NCBI GenBank assembly: GCA_963665195.1
Contig: OY762070.1
Coordinates: 4,092,001-4,156,000, forward strand
Reading direction: 5' to 3'
Length of the DNA stretch: 64,000 bases
From: VXYL01 sp963665195
GTDB taxonomy: Bacteria; Pseudomonadota; Gammaproteobacteria; Pseudomonadales; Azotimanducaceae
Shown here: positions 8,065 to 16,963 of the stretch, in pieces
Layout: every line of letters begins with the position of its first letter
Position numbering within the stretch: position 1 is the stretch's first letter
Position numbers and translations under genes: made by a program
Notes under the pieces: generated by a model
What the model was told of the DNA's origin: nothing
The model's input: the letters and a program-made list of their open reading frames with translations, nothing else
Database searches by the model: none

Positions 8065-11000
8065 CTACAGGCTCCCGGCCCGCTCGAAGACTCGCACGGC
8101 GTTGAAGTCCGATGCGTAGATGTGCCGCCCGTCGGGACTCGCCGCAATGCCCTCGCCCAAGGCCAGCGCTGGGATGTGGCGCCCGAAGCGGTCCACGCCC
8201 CCGTTCTGGAAGTGATCCTCGGCGCGCAGCGCGCCCCGATCAGCCAGGACGCGGATGCTGAATGCCGCGTCGTTGCAGAACACGTCCACCGTCGGCGTCC
8301 GTTCCCGCACCGTTGCGAGATGGCAGCCGCTGGTTCCGCCGCCGAAGCCTGGGAACAGCAACTCGCCGAAAGCGGGGAAGTCCGCGAACATCTCAGGGGC
8401 CGCCGGGTCGGCCAGACTGAACGCGGTCGTAGCCCGGTCCGCGGTGATGCCGAACAGATAGCGGCCGCGCTGGTCGGTAGCCAGCAGGTCGAAGATCGGA
8501 TCATCGCCGTAGCCGCCGTTGCCGAAGCCGCCGTTGCCGTCGTCGATGCCGTCCTCGGAAACCCCGTAGGCCCCCGTTTCGCCGCCGACCTGTTCCAGCG
8601 CCCCGGTCGCGGCATCGTGGGCGAAGACCACGATGCCGTTGCCCGTCGCCGCGTAGAGGTAGGCCTCGTCGCTGCCGAGCACGGCGGCATTGAGCGCCTC
8701 GATCGGCACGATGCCGAGCTGCTCCAAGGCGTCCTCGCCGTCGAAGCGGTAGGTTTCGATGCCGATCTGCGTCAGCGCCAGGTGGATGATTCCGCCCTGC
8801 GCCGCGGTGAATGCCTTGCTGCCGGGCAGCGGCACGCCGAAGTACGAGGCGCATGGCGCCGCGCCCAGTAGCGGCGTGTCGTACTCGAGACCACCGCCCT
8901 CCACGGCCGCGTACTTGTGCCAGCCCGAGCAGTCGCCGGCAAGCAGCGCATCGTGTACCTCGCTCCACAGCAGCATGGCCCCGTGATACACGCCGTCGAG
9001 CATCTGGCTGTGCATGAGCGCCCCGCTGCGTTCGTCGCGGGAGAACACCTGCAGCCCGTAGGCGGTGGCGACGTAGAGTTCGCTGCCATCGGTGTTGAAG
9101 GCCAGATGTGCGGGCTCGACGAGTTCCAGCAGGTTGCCATCGGCATCGACGTCGGCATCCCGATAGCTGCCGAGATAGCCGAGCCAGCTCGGCCGCCCAT
9201 TCGCCTCCCAGCGCAGCTCGAAGGGGAATCGGAAGCCGACGTAGCTGGTGCCGGCGCGGATGGCGTAGCGGACGCCGGCCTCGGCGCGGAACACCGCGGC
9301 CTCTTCCTGCAGCCACCGGCTGGTCGCCACCAGCTCGAGGTTGTGCAAGCCGTCGCCGTGCATCCGGTAGACGGCGACCTTGGCGATGTCGTCCGCCGCG
9401 AAGCGGTACCAGCCGCCCTGATCGGTCTGCCAAGTCCACCACAGCGACGAGTCGCCCAGCGAGCCGCCGATTTCGCCTGCTTCCATGGTGGCGTAGGTGT
9501 TGTCGGCGAAGACCGCGCCGCTGGCCCCGTCCAGCTGCTCCGCATGGGCGAGATCGTCGTTGCTCGGCGACGGGCCCCACTCGAAGACGACGAGGCCGAA
9601 GAAGCTCGGCATCAGAGAGTCGATGGGCGGCGCACCGGCGGAGATCGCGTACTGGCGCCCGGCGGTAGCCGGGAAGGAGAAGCCGATCGCCTGCCTGCCG
9701 GGCGTGCTCCCCGCCAGGGGCATCAGACCGCCTGCATCGTCCATCTCGAACACCGCCACCTGCACGGCGTCGCCAACGGCGTCGGCGCGCCAGGTATAGC
9801 GCCCGGTGAACGGCGCCTGCCACGTCCACCAACGCGTGCGAACGCCGCTCTCCACCGGCTCGCCCGGCTCGACGGTGGCATCGTTCAGCGAGGCGAGGGC
9901 AAAGTGGAGAGATGCTGGGACGCCGAACACCGGCTCGGCGCCGGCGAGATCGTCGTTGCCGGCGTCCATGCGTTCGCCCGGACCCCAGGAGAGCGTGTAT
10001 TCCGTGCCAGAGAGGTCCGTGCCGGCGGCGACGGCAATGCGGTACTCCATGCCTTCCTGCACCGGGAAGGTCGCCTGCTGAGCTGGCAGGCCGGACACCA
10101 AGCGCATGTCGTCCACCGCCTCGCCGGTGAACGCCGCTACGTTCAGGTAGCGGCGGTCCACCGCGAAGGTCCAGTCGCCGGCGCTGCCCGGCGGCGCGGT
10201 CCAGCGATGCCAGACCGTTCCCGAGAGGGGCGTCAGCGGTTCGTCGCGCTGCAAGGTCGCGCCCTGGTTGCTGGCTTCCAGCGTCCCGCTCATGCCGTCC
10301 AGTTCGGCGGCCAGCGCGAAGTCGTCGTGCGGCGGCTGCGACGCCCGGCTCCAATGCAGAGCCAGCGGCGTCACCAGCAGGCGATGCACCTTGGGCGGGC
10401 CTTGCAGCCCCGTGTGGTGGTCCAGCGGTCGGGGCCCGCTGTTCACGGGACCGAATACCAGATCGCTCGGCGGCTGGCCGTAGAGATAGAGCCGCTCCGG
10501 CACGATGCTCGCCCGGATGACGTAGGCCTGGCGCCGGGTGGCGGCGAACACCATGCCGCCGCCGCTGTTCGCTGCCGTGCTCTCGATGGCCACCAGAGCG
10601 TCCGTGGCACGGTCCAGCGCGAAGAGATCGAGCTGCACATCGTCGGCGATGTCGTCGTGGGAAGTCTTGGCGACGGTGAAGCGGTAGGTGTCGGTCGCGG
10701 GCGCCGTCCAGCGGTACCAGACCGAGCGCGGCCGGCGGCTGCTCGCAAGGCCGCCGAAGTCATTCAGGAGACCCGGAGCGAACGCCGGCTCGCCCGGTTC
10801 CGGGGTGGCCAGCAGCAAGTCGAACTCGGCATCGCCGCTGGTGCCGGTGAGCCGCTCGGCGCTGGCGAAGTTGTCGTTGCCGGGCCTGGCCGCACCCGGC
10901 GGGGCGCCGGCGTCGGGTTCGCCGACGGTGATGTCCACGGCGGCGGATGCGCCGTCCGCATTCCACGCCGAAGCGGTGAGGAAGAGGCGGAAGCGGGTCG

Positions 11001-13647
11001 GCGCGGGCTGCTTGTTGAACAGCAGGCGCAGCGTCTGTTCTTCGCCGGCGGCGACTTCGCCGAGCACGATGCCGTCCATGGAGTCGAACCGCAGCGTCCG
11101 CTCGAGGCCGTCCTCGCGGCCGGCGTCGCTGGCGCGCAGCGCGATCATGTCGACGCCGTTGCAGGCCGTTCCGCCCGGCGCGCCGGGACGCGTGATCGCG
11201 GGCGCTGCCGAATCCGCATCGGCGCGGCAGTCCAGGCGCAGCACCGTGCCGGCGGCCACATAGCCATCGACGCTCACCGTCGCCTGCACCTCGAACGGCC
11301 GGCCGGGTTCCGCGGTCACGGCGCTGTCCGCGCTGACCGCGAGCTGCGGCGTCGACGGGCCGCGAATGACCGTCCACGCCAAAGCGGCGCGCGGCGCATC
11401 GACGTGGGCGAACCTCGGAATCACCTTCAGGCGGTAGGTTCCCGGCGCCGGGTCGCGCAGGATCAGCCACTCCACGTTGTCGCTCGACGAGCGCGAGGCG
11501 CCCTCGCCGCAGGCGCCGCCGCAGTCCGCGCCGTGATCCACCCACAGGTCCAGATCGTTCAGCAGCGTGCCCGCGAAGGCATCCGCGGGGCGTTCGTCCC
11601 AGGTCATCACGATGTCCAGGCGGCTCGCCCCTTCCGGCACTTCGACGTCCTGATAGCCGTAGTAGCCGTCTTCCATGTCCAGCACCGCGCTGCCGCTCAC
11701 CCAGCCGTCATCCTGATCGCGATCGAGGACGCTGGTGCGGGCGGACACCTTGCCGAGACCGTAGCGGTGCTGCAGCGTGCCGGGGCCGTTGCCGTTGTGG
11801 GTAGGGAAGCGGCGGGCGTCGTCGAGGAAGGCATCCGGGCGAATGGCGCTGGCCATCAGCCTCGCGCGCACCGCGGCAGGCTGGCCGTGCAGATCGGGCA
11901 CCGCGCCCATCACCAGCGCCGCAACCCCGGCAACGGCCGGCGAGGCCATGCTGGTACCGCTTTGGATGATGTAGCCCGTATACGAGCCGTCGCCAGCGGC
12001 GGAGACGATGTCGACGCCCGGCGCGACCAGATGCGGCAGCAGCCGCCCGTCGCCGCTCGGCCCGTGGCTGCTGAACTCGGCGAGGTCGCCGCGGTTGTGC
12101 GATGCGCCGACTGCCAGGGAGTTCTTCGCCGCGGCGAAGTTGCCGAAAGCGGAGAACGCGCTGTTCGCCTGGGCCACGACGTAAAGCTGCCGCGCGTTCC
12201 AGATCACCGAGTCCAGCTTGCGTTCGGCGGCGGTGCGGCCATCCCACTCCACGCCGTCCAGACCCAGGCTGGCATTGACGACCAGCGGCTTCAGCGGCTC
12301 GCCGTGGCCGCAGGCCGTCGCTTGGCCGAGGTAGTCCATGCCGCGCCAGATGTTGAACTCGGTGGCGAGGCCGTCGGCGGCGATCACCTTGCCGATGCGG
12401 ACATCCTCCACCAGCGGCGCGACGCCGGCGAAGCGTGGCAACACGCTGCCGTTGCCGAACATCGTGCCGGCGACGTGGCTGCCATGCGCGATCACGTCGA
12501 CCCACAGGTCCTCATCGGAGAGGTCCGCGCTGCCGCCGAACAGGAGCCCGCCGGCGAAGTTGCCGCCGCAGATGCTGCGCCGATGCGTCGCGAGGTCCCG
12601 GTGGTTGATGTTGAAGCCGGTGTCGAGCACGCCCACCGGCACGCCGGTGCCGCCGATGCCGGAGAACGTCCGCGAGCTCGCGTCGAACATCCGCACCGCA
12701 TCCGCGCCGACCGCCGGCATCGCAGTGGCATGGGTCGCCTTGACGCGACGGATGCCTTCCACGGCGAGCACGAAGTCCGCGCTGGCGATGCGCCGCAGGG
12801 CGTTGTAGGGGATGTTGGCGGCGTAGACGCGAATGCTGCGGTCGTACAGACCGACGGTGGCGCCCATGGCTTCGAGGGCCCGGCGCCAGCGGCCATCGGC
12901 GTCATCCGCCATCAGGGTGACGAACGCCGGCAGGCGATCCTGTGGCGAACCGGCCGCCAGTTCGGCGAACAGCGCGGGCGGCACCTTCAGGTCCTGGGGC
13001 GTAGCGGCGAGGCCGGCCACGCCGTCCAGTTCCGCGATGCGCTGCAGGCGCGCGGCGTCGGCGGGCAGGCGCATGCGCACGAGGCCGCCGGCGCGATCGA
13101 GCACCGTGGCGCCGAGGCTGTCGAGCTGTGCGGTCAGGGCGCCGATGTCGGCTTCCGGCGCAACGCCAAGCCAGCCGAAGGTCCAATCCCTGCCTGCTCC
13201 CTTCGCCTGTTCCGCCAGCGCCTCGACGCCGCCATGGCCTGCGAGCCAAGCGTGGGTCTCGACAGCGCTTTGCCGCGCCTCGGCAGCGGCGGCTTCCAGC
13301 GGCGCCGTTCGCATCTCGCCGTGCGAGTCGGCAATGGAGAAGCCGTCCGGCGCCACGGGCTGCGCGCGTTCCGCGGTGGCGGCAGGCGACCAGCCCGGCG
13401 GGGCTTCGGCGCGCGTCGCATCGGGCTCGTCGACCGCCGCGCTCTCGGCATCGATCAGCGCCACTGCGGCGGCTTTGGCGGCCCGATCGAGTTCCTCTTC
13501 GCGCACCGCGTCCTGCTGCGTTCGGGCGTCGACGACCGCATCGCCTGCCGAGTCCGGCATCGCGTCGCGCCACTGGGTCAGCGCCAGCCAGCCGATCGCG
13601 CCAATGGCCAGCAAGGGGAGGATGAGGAGCATGGCTCGCTTATGCAT
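8065..13647 (-). CDS. Giant secreted S8 subtilisin-like serine protease with repeats and beta-propeller
   Basis: 1860 residues. A signal anchor (about 6-24) precedes a long propeptide-like region, then a peptidase S8 domain. The triad is D342 (VGVLDTGFNINH), H388 (DVIAHGSHVAGT) and S566 (SGTSMASP), with N495 as the likely oxyanion residue. A P-domain-like jelly roll follows (about 640-770). Four modules then each open with N-D-x-(F/L)-A-x-A-E and contain a (Y/H/W)RWTAP or WWTWQ strand (about 930-1450). The last ~350 residues carry LAFNTDGSELYVA and IAASPDGRHIYAS blades typical of lactonase/YVTN propellers. The ATG at 13647 has an AGAGGTG ribosome site. It probably acts outside the cytoplasm on polymers or glycoproteins; the substrate is unknown. 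Confidence 0.9.
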   Translation of the reverse strand: MHKRAMLLILPLLAIGAIGWLALTQWRDAMPDSAGDAVVDARTQQDAVREEELDRAAKAAAVALIDAESAAVDEPDATRAEAPPGWSPAATAERAQPVAPDGFSIADSHGEMRTAPLEAAAAEARQSAVETHAWLAGHGGVEALAEQAKGAGRDWTFGWLGVAPEADIGALTAQLDSLGATVLDRAGGLVRMRLPADAARLQRIAELDGVAGLAATPQDLKVPPALFAELAAGSPQDRLPAFVTLMADDADGRWRRALEAMGATVGLYDRSIRVYAANIPYNALRRIASADFVLAVEGIRRVKATHATAMPAVGADAVRMFDASSRTFSGIGGTGVPVGVLDTGFNINHRDLATHRRSICGGNFAGGLLFGGSADLSDEDLWVDVIAHGSHVAGTMFGNGSVLPRFAGVAPLVEDVRIGKVIAADGLATEFNIWRGMDYLGQATACGHGEPLKPLVVNASLGLDGVEWDGRTAAERKLDSVIWNARQLYVVAQANSAFSAFGNFAAAKNSLAVGASHNRGDLAEFSSHGPSGDGRLLPHLVAPGVDIVSAAGDGSYTGYIIQSGTSMASPAVAGVAALVMGAVPDLHGQPAAVRARLMASAIRPDAFLDDARRFPTHNGNGPGTLQHRYGLGKVSARTSVLDRDQDDGWVSGSAVLDMEDGYYGYQDVEVPEGASRLDIVMTWDERPADAFAGTLLNDLDLWVDHGADCGGACGEGASRSSSDNVEWLILRDPAPGTYRLKVIPRFAHVDAPRAALAWTVIRGPSTPQLAVSADSAVTAEPGRPFEVQATVSVDGYVAAGTVLRLDCRADADSAAPAITRPGAPGGTACNGVDMIALRASDAGREDGLERTLRFDSMDGIVLGEVAAGEEQTLRLLFNKQPAPTRFRLFLTASAWNADGASAAVDITVGEPDAGAPPGAARPGNDNFASAERLTGTSGDAEFDLLLATPEPGEPAFAPGLLNDFGGLASSRRPRSVWYRWTAPATDTYRFTVAKTSHDDIADDVQLDLFALDRATDALVAIESTAANSGGGMVFAATRRQAYVIRASIVPERLYLYGQPPSDLVFGPVNSGPRPLDHHTGLQGPPKVHRLLVTPLALHWSRASQPPHDDFALAAELDGMSGTLEASNQGATLQRDEPLTPLSGTVWHRWTAPPGSAGDWTFAVDRRYLNVAAFTGEAVDDMRLVSGLPAQQATFPVQEGMEYRIAVAAGTDLSGTEYTLSWGPGERMDAGNDDLAGAEPVFGVPASLHFALASLNDATVEPGEPVESGVRTRWWTWQAPFTGRYTWRADAVGDAVQVAVFEMDDAGGLMPLAGSTPGRQAIGFSFPATAGRQYAISAGAPPIDSLMPSFFGLVVFEWGPSPSNDDLAHAEQLDGASGAVFADNTYATMEAGEIGGSLGDSSLWWTWQTDQGGWYRFAADDIAKVAVYRMHGDGLHNLELVATSRWLQEEAAVFRAEAGVRYAIRAGTSYVGFRFPFELRWEANGRPSWLGYLGSYRDADVDADGNLLELVEPAHLAFNTDGSELYVATAYGLQVFSRDERSGALMHSQMLDGVYHGAMLLWSEVHDALLAGDCSGWHKYAAVEGGGLEYDTPLLGAAPCASYFGVPLPGSKAFTAAQGGIIHLALTQIGIETYRFDGEDALEQLGIVPIEALNAAVLGSDEAYLYAATGNGIVVFAHDAATGALEQVGGETGAYGVSEDGIDDGNGGFGNGGYGDDPIFDLLATDQRGRYLFGITADRATTAFSLADPAAPEMFADFPAFGELLFPGFGGGTSGCHLATVRERTPTVDVFCNDAAFSIRVLADRGALRAEDHFQNGGVDRFGRHIPALALGEGIAASPDGRHIYASDFNAVRVFERAGSL

Positions 13648-13680
13648 CGTTATTCACCTCTAGTGATCGTCCGGTCCAGC

Positions 13681-13739
13681 GTTTGCAAACACGTCCGCTA
13701 CGATGTTCTCACAGATCGCCAACGGTTCGGCGCGATCTG
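13681..13739. promoter_or_regulatory. Two inverted repeats in the divergent protease/dioxygenase promoter region
   Basis: The gap between the protease start (13647, minus) and the dioxygenase start (13785, plus) contains a 10-bp palindrome GTTTGCAAAC at 13681-13690. It also contains a perfect 8-bp inverted repeat CAGATCGC / GCGATCTG at 13712-13719 and 13732-13739. A TACACT at 13743 could be a -10 for the plus gene, but no convincing -35 accompanies it. These look like operator candidates. No regulator gene is adjacent. Confidence 0.4.
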
Positions 13740-13784
13740 GCCTACACTGCCGGGCCACGGCGATGGTCATGGGGAAGAAACCAG

Positions 13785-14915
13785 GTGAGCACGCAGGAAC
13801 TCTTCGAGCCGCGCGGTCTCAATCGGCCGCGCGGCGAAAAGCCGCGCACGGACGGCTGGGTCGGCGGCCGGGCGGACACCTGGGCCGGCCACTACCGGGA
13901 GAATCCGGCCAGCCGAGCCGGTGCCGATGCGCGGCGGCTCGCGAAGGATGGCGAGTACGCGGCGGAAGTGGCGGAGGCGCTGCGCAGCCAGGACGCCGCG
14001 GCCGGCGACGGCAACGGCGCCTCTGCGGCGGCGGAACTCCTGATCGAGCCGCTGTCGCCCAGCATCGGGGCGGTGATCCGCAACGTCGATCTGGCGAGTC
14101 CGACGGCTGCCCAAGTGGCCGGCATCTGGCGGACGCTCATGGAGCGCAAGGTCGTCTTCTTCCGCGACCAGGGCCACATCACCGGCGAGGAGCACATGGC
14201 CTTCGGGCGGCGCTTCGCGGACCTCGGCATGGCCTACGGCCGGCAGCGGGCGCTGTCCGTCAACACCTCCTACGCGGGACATCCCGAGATCCTCAAGCTC
14301 TACGCGGACGAGGCGCGCCCGTTCGCGGCGGCGAACTGGCATTCGGACGTCACCTGGTCGGATCGCCCGCCGCTCGGTTCCATCCTGCTGTCGCGCAAGT
14401 CGCCGCCGGTGGGCGGGGACACGGTGTTCGCGGACTGCTACGCGCTGTGGGACAGCCTGGACCCGGCGCTCAAGACGTTCCTGCGCGGGCGCTTCGCCAC
14501 CCACGGGCGGGCGGGACGGGACGAAGCCAAGCACCCGATCTGCCGCACGCACCCGGTCACGGGCAAGACCGCGCTGTACGTCAATCCCACGTTCACCAAC
14601 GCGATCTGCGGCATGGCGGCCCAGGATTCGGCGAAGCTCCTCGGCCAGCTCTACGCGAAGATGTACTCGACGCCGGAACACACCTGCCGCTTCCGCTGGC
14701 GCGACGGCTCCGTCGCCATGTGGGACAACCGCAGCGCCCAGCACTACGCCGTAGCGGACTTCTGGCCCTACGAGCGGCGCATGGAGCGGGTGACGCTGGT
14801 GGATCCCAATCCCGAGGACGAAGTGCCGTTCTGGCAGGACGAGGACGGCACGCGGCACTACGGCGAGCGGGTCGCATCGAGGGAAGCCATCGACACGCCC
14901 ATCGGCTACCGCTAG
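13785..14915 (+). CDS. TauD/TfdA-family Fe(II)/2-oxoglutarate dioxygenase
   Basis: 376 residues. The double-stranded beta-helix enzyme family hydroxylates small acids or amines such as taurine or 2,4-D-like ethers, using iron and 2-oxoglutarate. The iron triad is visible: NWHSDVTW gives H186 and D188, and RSAQHYAV gives H320. An arginine-rich YERRMERVTL follows, where the 2-oxoglutarate-binding Arg is expected. GTG 13785 is chosen because a GGGGAAG site lies ahead of it; longer readings only extend into the promoter. An N-terminal extension of about 85 residues, rich in charged residues, precedes the fold and is unusual. The following permease may import the substrate or an amino-acid product. 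Confidence 0.85.
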   Translation: MSTQELFEPRGLNRPRGEKPRTDGWVGGRADTWAGHYRENPASRAGADARRLAKDGEYAAEVAEALRSQDAAAGDGNGASAAAELLIEPLSPSIGAVIRNVDLASPTAAQVAGIWRTLMERKVVFFRDQGHITGEEHMAFGRRFADLGMAYGRQRALSVNTSYAGHPEILKLYADEARPFAAANWHSDVTWSDRPPLGSILLSRKSPPVGGDTVFADCYALWDSLDPALKTFLRGRFATHGRAGRDEAKHPICRTHPVTGKTALYVNPTFTNAICGMAAQDSAKLLGQLYAKMYSTPEHTCRFRWRDGSVAMWDNRSAQHYAVADFWPYERRMERVTLVDPNPEDEVPFWQDEDGTRHYGERVASREAIDTPIGYR

Positions 14916-14928
14916 CCGAGACGCGCGC

Positions 14929-16251
14929 TTGACCCCGTCTCGCGCCGCCGCCGCCGCCAGTTTCGGCACCTACACGGCCGTCGCCATCGTGATCTCCAAC
15001 ATGGTCGGCACCGGCATCTTCACCAGCCTCGGCTTCCAGTTGCTGGACATCCAGTCGCCGTTCGTCGTCCTCATGCTGTGGCTGGTCGGCGGCGCCATGG
15101 CGCTCTGCGGGGCGCTGACCTACGCCGAACTCGGCACCGCCCTGCCGCGCTCCGGCGGCGAGTACAACTTCCTCGCCGAGATCTACCACCCGGCGGCCGG
15201 TTTCGTCTCCGGTTGGACGACCGCCACCATCGGCTTCGCCGCCCCGACGGCCTTGGCGGCGATCACCTCCGGGACGTATCTCGCCTCGGTCTTCCCCGCG
15301 CTGTCGCCGCGCTGGATTGCCATCCTCTTGATCGCGGCGCTCGCCGCCGTCCATGCGACGACGCGGCGCAGCAGCGGCGGCACCCAGCGGGCGCTCACCT
15401 TCGCCACCGTACTGCTGATCGCCGTGTTCTGCGTGCTCGGCTGGACCGTCACCGAGTCGCCGCAGGACATCAGCCTGCTGCCCGCCGAGGGCGACGGACC
15501 GCTGCTCGCCTCGGCGGCGTTCGCGGTGGCGCTGATCTACGTCAACTACGCCTACAGCGGCTGGAACGCGGCGACGTACGTCACAGGCGAACTCGACCGT
15601 CCGCGCCAGACGCTGACCCGCGTGCTGCTGATCGGCACCGGCATCGTCATGGTGCTTTACATGATGCTGAACTACACCTTTCTCTATGCGGCGCCCATGG
15701 CTGCGATGGCGGGGAAGATCGAGATCGGCTACGTGGCCGCGGGGTTCATCTTCGGCGAGACGGGCGGCGCGATCATGGGCACGATGCTCGCCCTGCTGCT
15801 CGTCGCCACGGTCAGCGCGATGACCTTGGCCGGGCCGCGGGCGCTCTTGGTGATCGGCGAGGACTTCCGGGCGCTCGGCTTCCTCGCCCGCACCAATGCC
15901 CACGGTGTTCCCGTGGTCGCGATCGGGTTCCAGTCCGTGCTGGCGATCGGCTTCGTGCTGACCGGGACCTTCGAGTCCATTCTGGTGCTCACCGGCTTCA
16001 CGCTGGGCCTGTCCATGCTGCTGGTCGTGCTCGGCGTCTTCGTCCTGCGCTGGCGCCGCCCGGACCTGGAACGCCCCTACAGGGTGCCGCTATACCCCCT
16101 GCCGCCGCTGGTCTTCGTGAGCCTCATGGGCTGGACGCTGACCTACATCCTGCTCGAGCGTCCGGCAGAGGGCCTGGTGGGCGCGGGGATCGTGGCGGCC
16201 GGGGCAGCGTTCTACGCGGGTACGCGCCGACTGTCGCGACCGGCGGCCTAG
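14929..16251 (+). CDS. APC-superfamily amino-acid permease
   Basis: 440 residues with about 12 hydrophobic segments. The first segment carries the substrate-binding GTGIF motif (NMVGTGIFTS) of the APC/LAT group, and AELGTALPRSGGEYNF matches the conserved TM3 region. It would move amino acids or related amines across the inner membrane. A TTG start lies 13 bases after the dioxygenase stop, so both are probably one transcript. The substrate could be the dioxygenase substrate, but this is inference from adjacency only. Confidence 0.88.
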   Translation: MTPSRAAAAASFGTYTAVAIVISNMVGTGIFTSLGFQLLDIQSPFVVLMLWLVGGAMALCGALTYAELGTALPRSGGEYNFLAEIYHPAAGFVSGWTTATIGFAAPTALAAITSGTYLASVFPALSPRWIAILLIAALAAVHATTRRSSGGTQRALTFATVLLIAVFCVLGWTVTESPQDISLLPAEGDGPLLASAAFAVALIYVNYAYSGWNAATYVTGELDRPRQTLTRVLLIGTGIVMVLYMMLNYTFLYAAPMAAMAGKIEIGYVAAGFIFGETGGAIMGTMLALLLVATVSAMTLAGPRALLVIGEDFRALGFLARTNAHGVPVVAIGFQSVLAIGFVLTGTFESILVLTGFTLGLSMLLVVLGVFVLRWRRPDLERPYRVPLYPLPPLVFVSLMGWTLTYILLERPAEGLVGAGIVAAGAAFYAGTRRLSRPAA

Positions 16252-16253
16252 AC

Positions 16254-16270
16254 CCGGCGCCAGGCGCCGG
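16254..16270. terminator. CG-rich palindrome after the permease
   Basis: CCGGCGCC-A-GGCGCCGG is an almost perfect palindrome three bases after the permease stop. It can fold as a short GC hairpin but has no T-run, so it is only a possible terminator. Confidence 0.35.
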
Positions 16271-16354
16271 CGTCTTGGCCGAACTGCGTCGAAACCGCCC
16301 GTCGGCAACGGGGTGTGCCAGAATACCCCGTGGGTGCCGCCTTCCCCGAACCCC

Positions 16355-16963
16355 ATGGGACGCAAGTGGATTCGCAAATATCTGCCTTCGCCGGCGGCAC
16401 TTCGTGGCCAAGCCGCGCTCGGCCCGATTCGCCACCTCCTGTCCGAACCGGAGCTCTGGCATCTGCATCGGCGCGCGATCAGCGGCGCCTGCTTCATCGG
16501 CCTGTTCGTGGCGTTCCTGCCCCTGCCGGTCGGGCAGATGGTCGTCGCCGCTCTGCTGGCCATCGTCGCACGCTGCAATCTACCCATCGCCGTGAGCCTG
16601 GTGTGGATCACCAACCCGATCACCGTCGGCCCGATGTTCTTCTTCGCCTACAAGCTCGGCTGCTGGCTGCTCGATGTGCAGGTGCAGAACACCGGCTGGG
16701 AGCTCTCCTGGGAGTGGCTGCTCACGAAGTTCGCGGCGGTGTGGAAGCCGCTGCTGGTCGGCAGCCTGGTCTGCGGCTGGGTGAGCGGGCTGAGCGCGGC
16801 GGTGGTCTCAAGGGTGCTCTGGCGCCTGCACGTCGTGCGCCGCTGGCAGGCGCGTCGCGAGCGGCGCCGGCTCAGGTCAAGAGCACGCCAAGGCGAGCCA
16901 GCGCCCCCTCCAGGTCCGGTTCCAGCGTCAGGACGGAGGCCATCGGGTCGCCCATCCGCTTGA
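16355..16963 (+). CDS. DUF2062 inner-membrane protein
   Basis: 202 residues from the ATG at 16355 (MGRKWIRKYL). Hydrophobic segments and the pattern CFIGLFVAFLPLPVGQMVVAA ... LVWITNPITVGPMF are those of DUF2062, a family of unknown function often near competence or glycosyltransferase genes. The last ~30 residues are basic and proline-rich (EPAPPPGPVPASGRRPSG). They are encoded antisense to the 3-prime end of ligD: the two convergent genes overlap by 92 bases. That tail is probably a by-product of stop-codon loss rather than a functional domain. Confidence 0.8.
   Translation: MGRKWIRKYLPSPAALRGQAALGPIRHLLSEPELWHLHRRAISGACFIGLFVAFLPLPVGQMVVAALLAIVARCNLPIAVSLVWITNPITVGPMFFFAYKLGCWLLDVQVQNTGWELSWEWLLTKFAAVWKPLLVGSLVCGWVSGLSAAVVSRVLWRLHVVRRWQARRERRRLRSRARQGEPAPPPGPVPASGRRPSGRPSA

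Noticed and set aside
8917..13788. A 1623-codon open frame on the plus strand, opposite the giant protease
   Set aside because: It is the antisense shadow of a GC-rich gene: composition is dominated by Arg, Ala, Gly and His, there is no domain, and the minus strand encodes a complete S8 protease.
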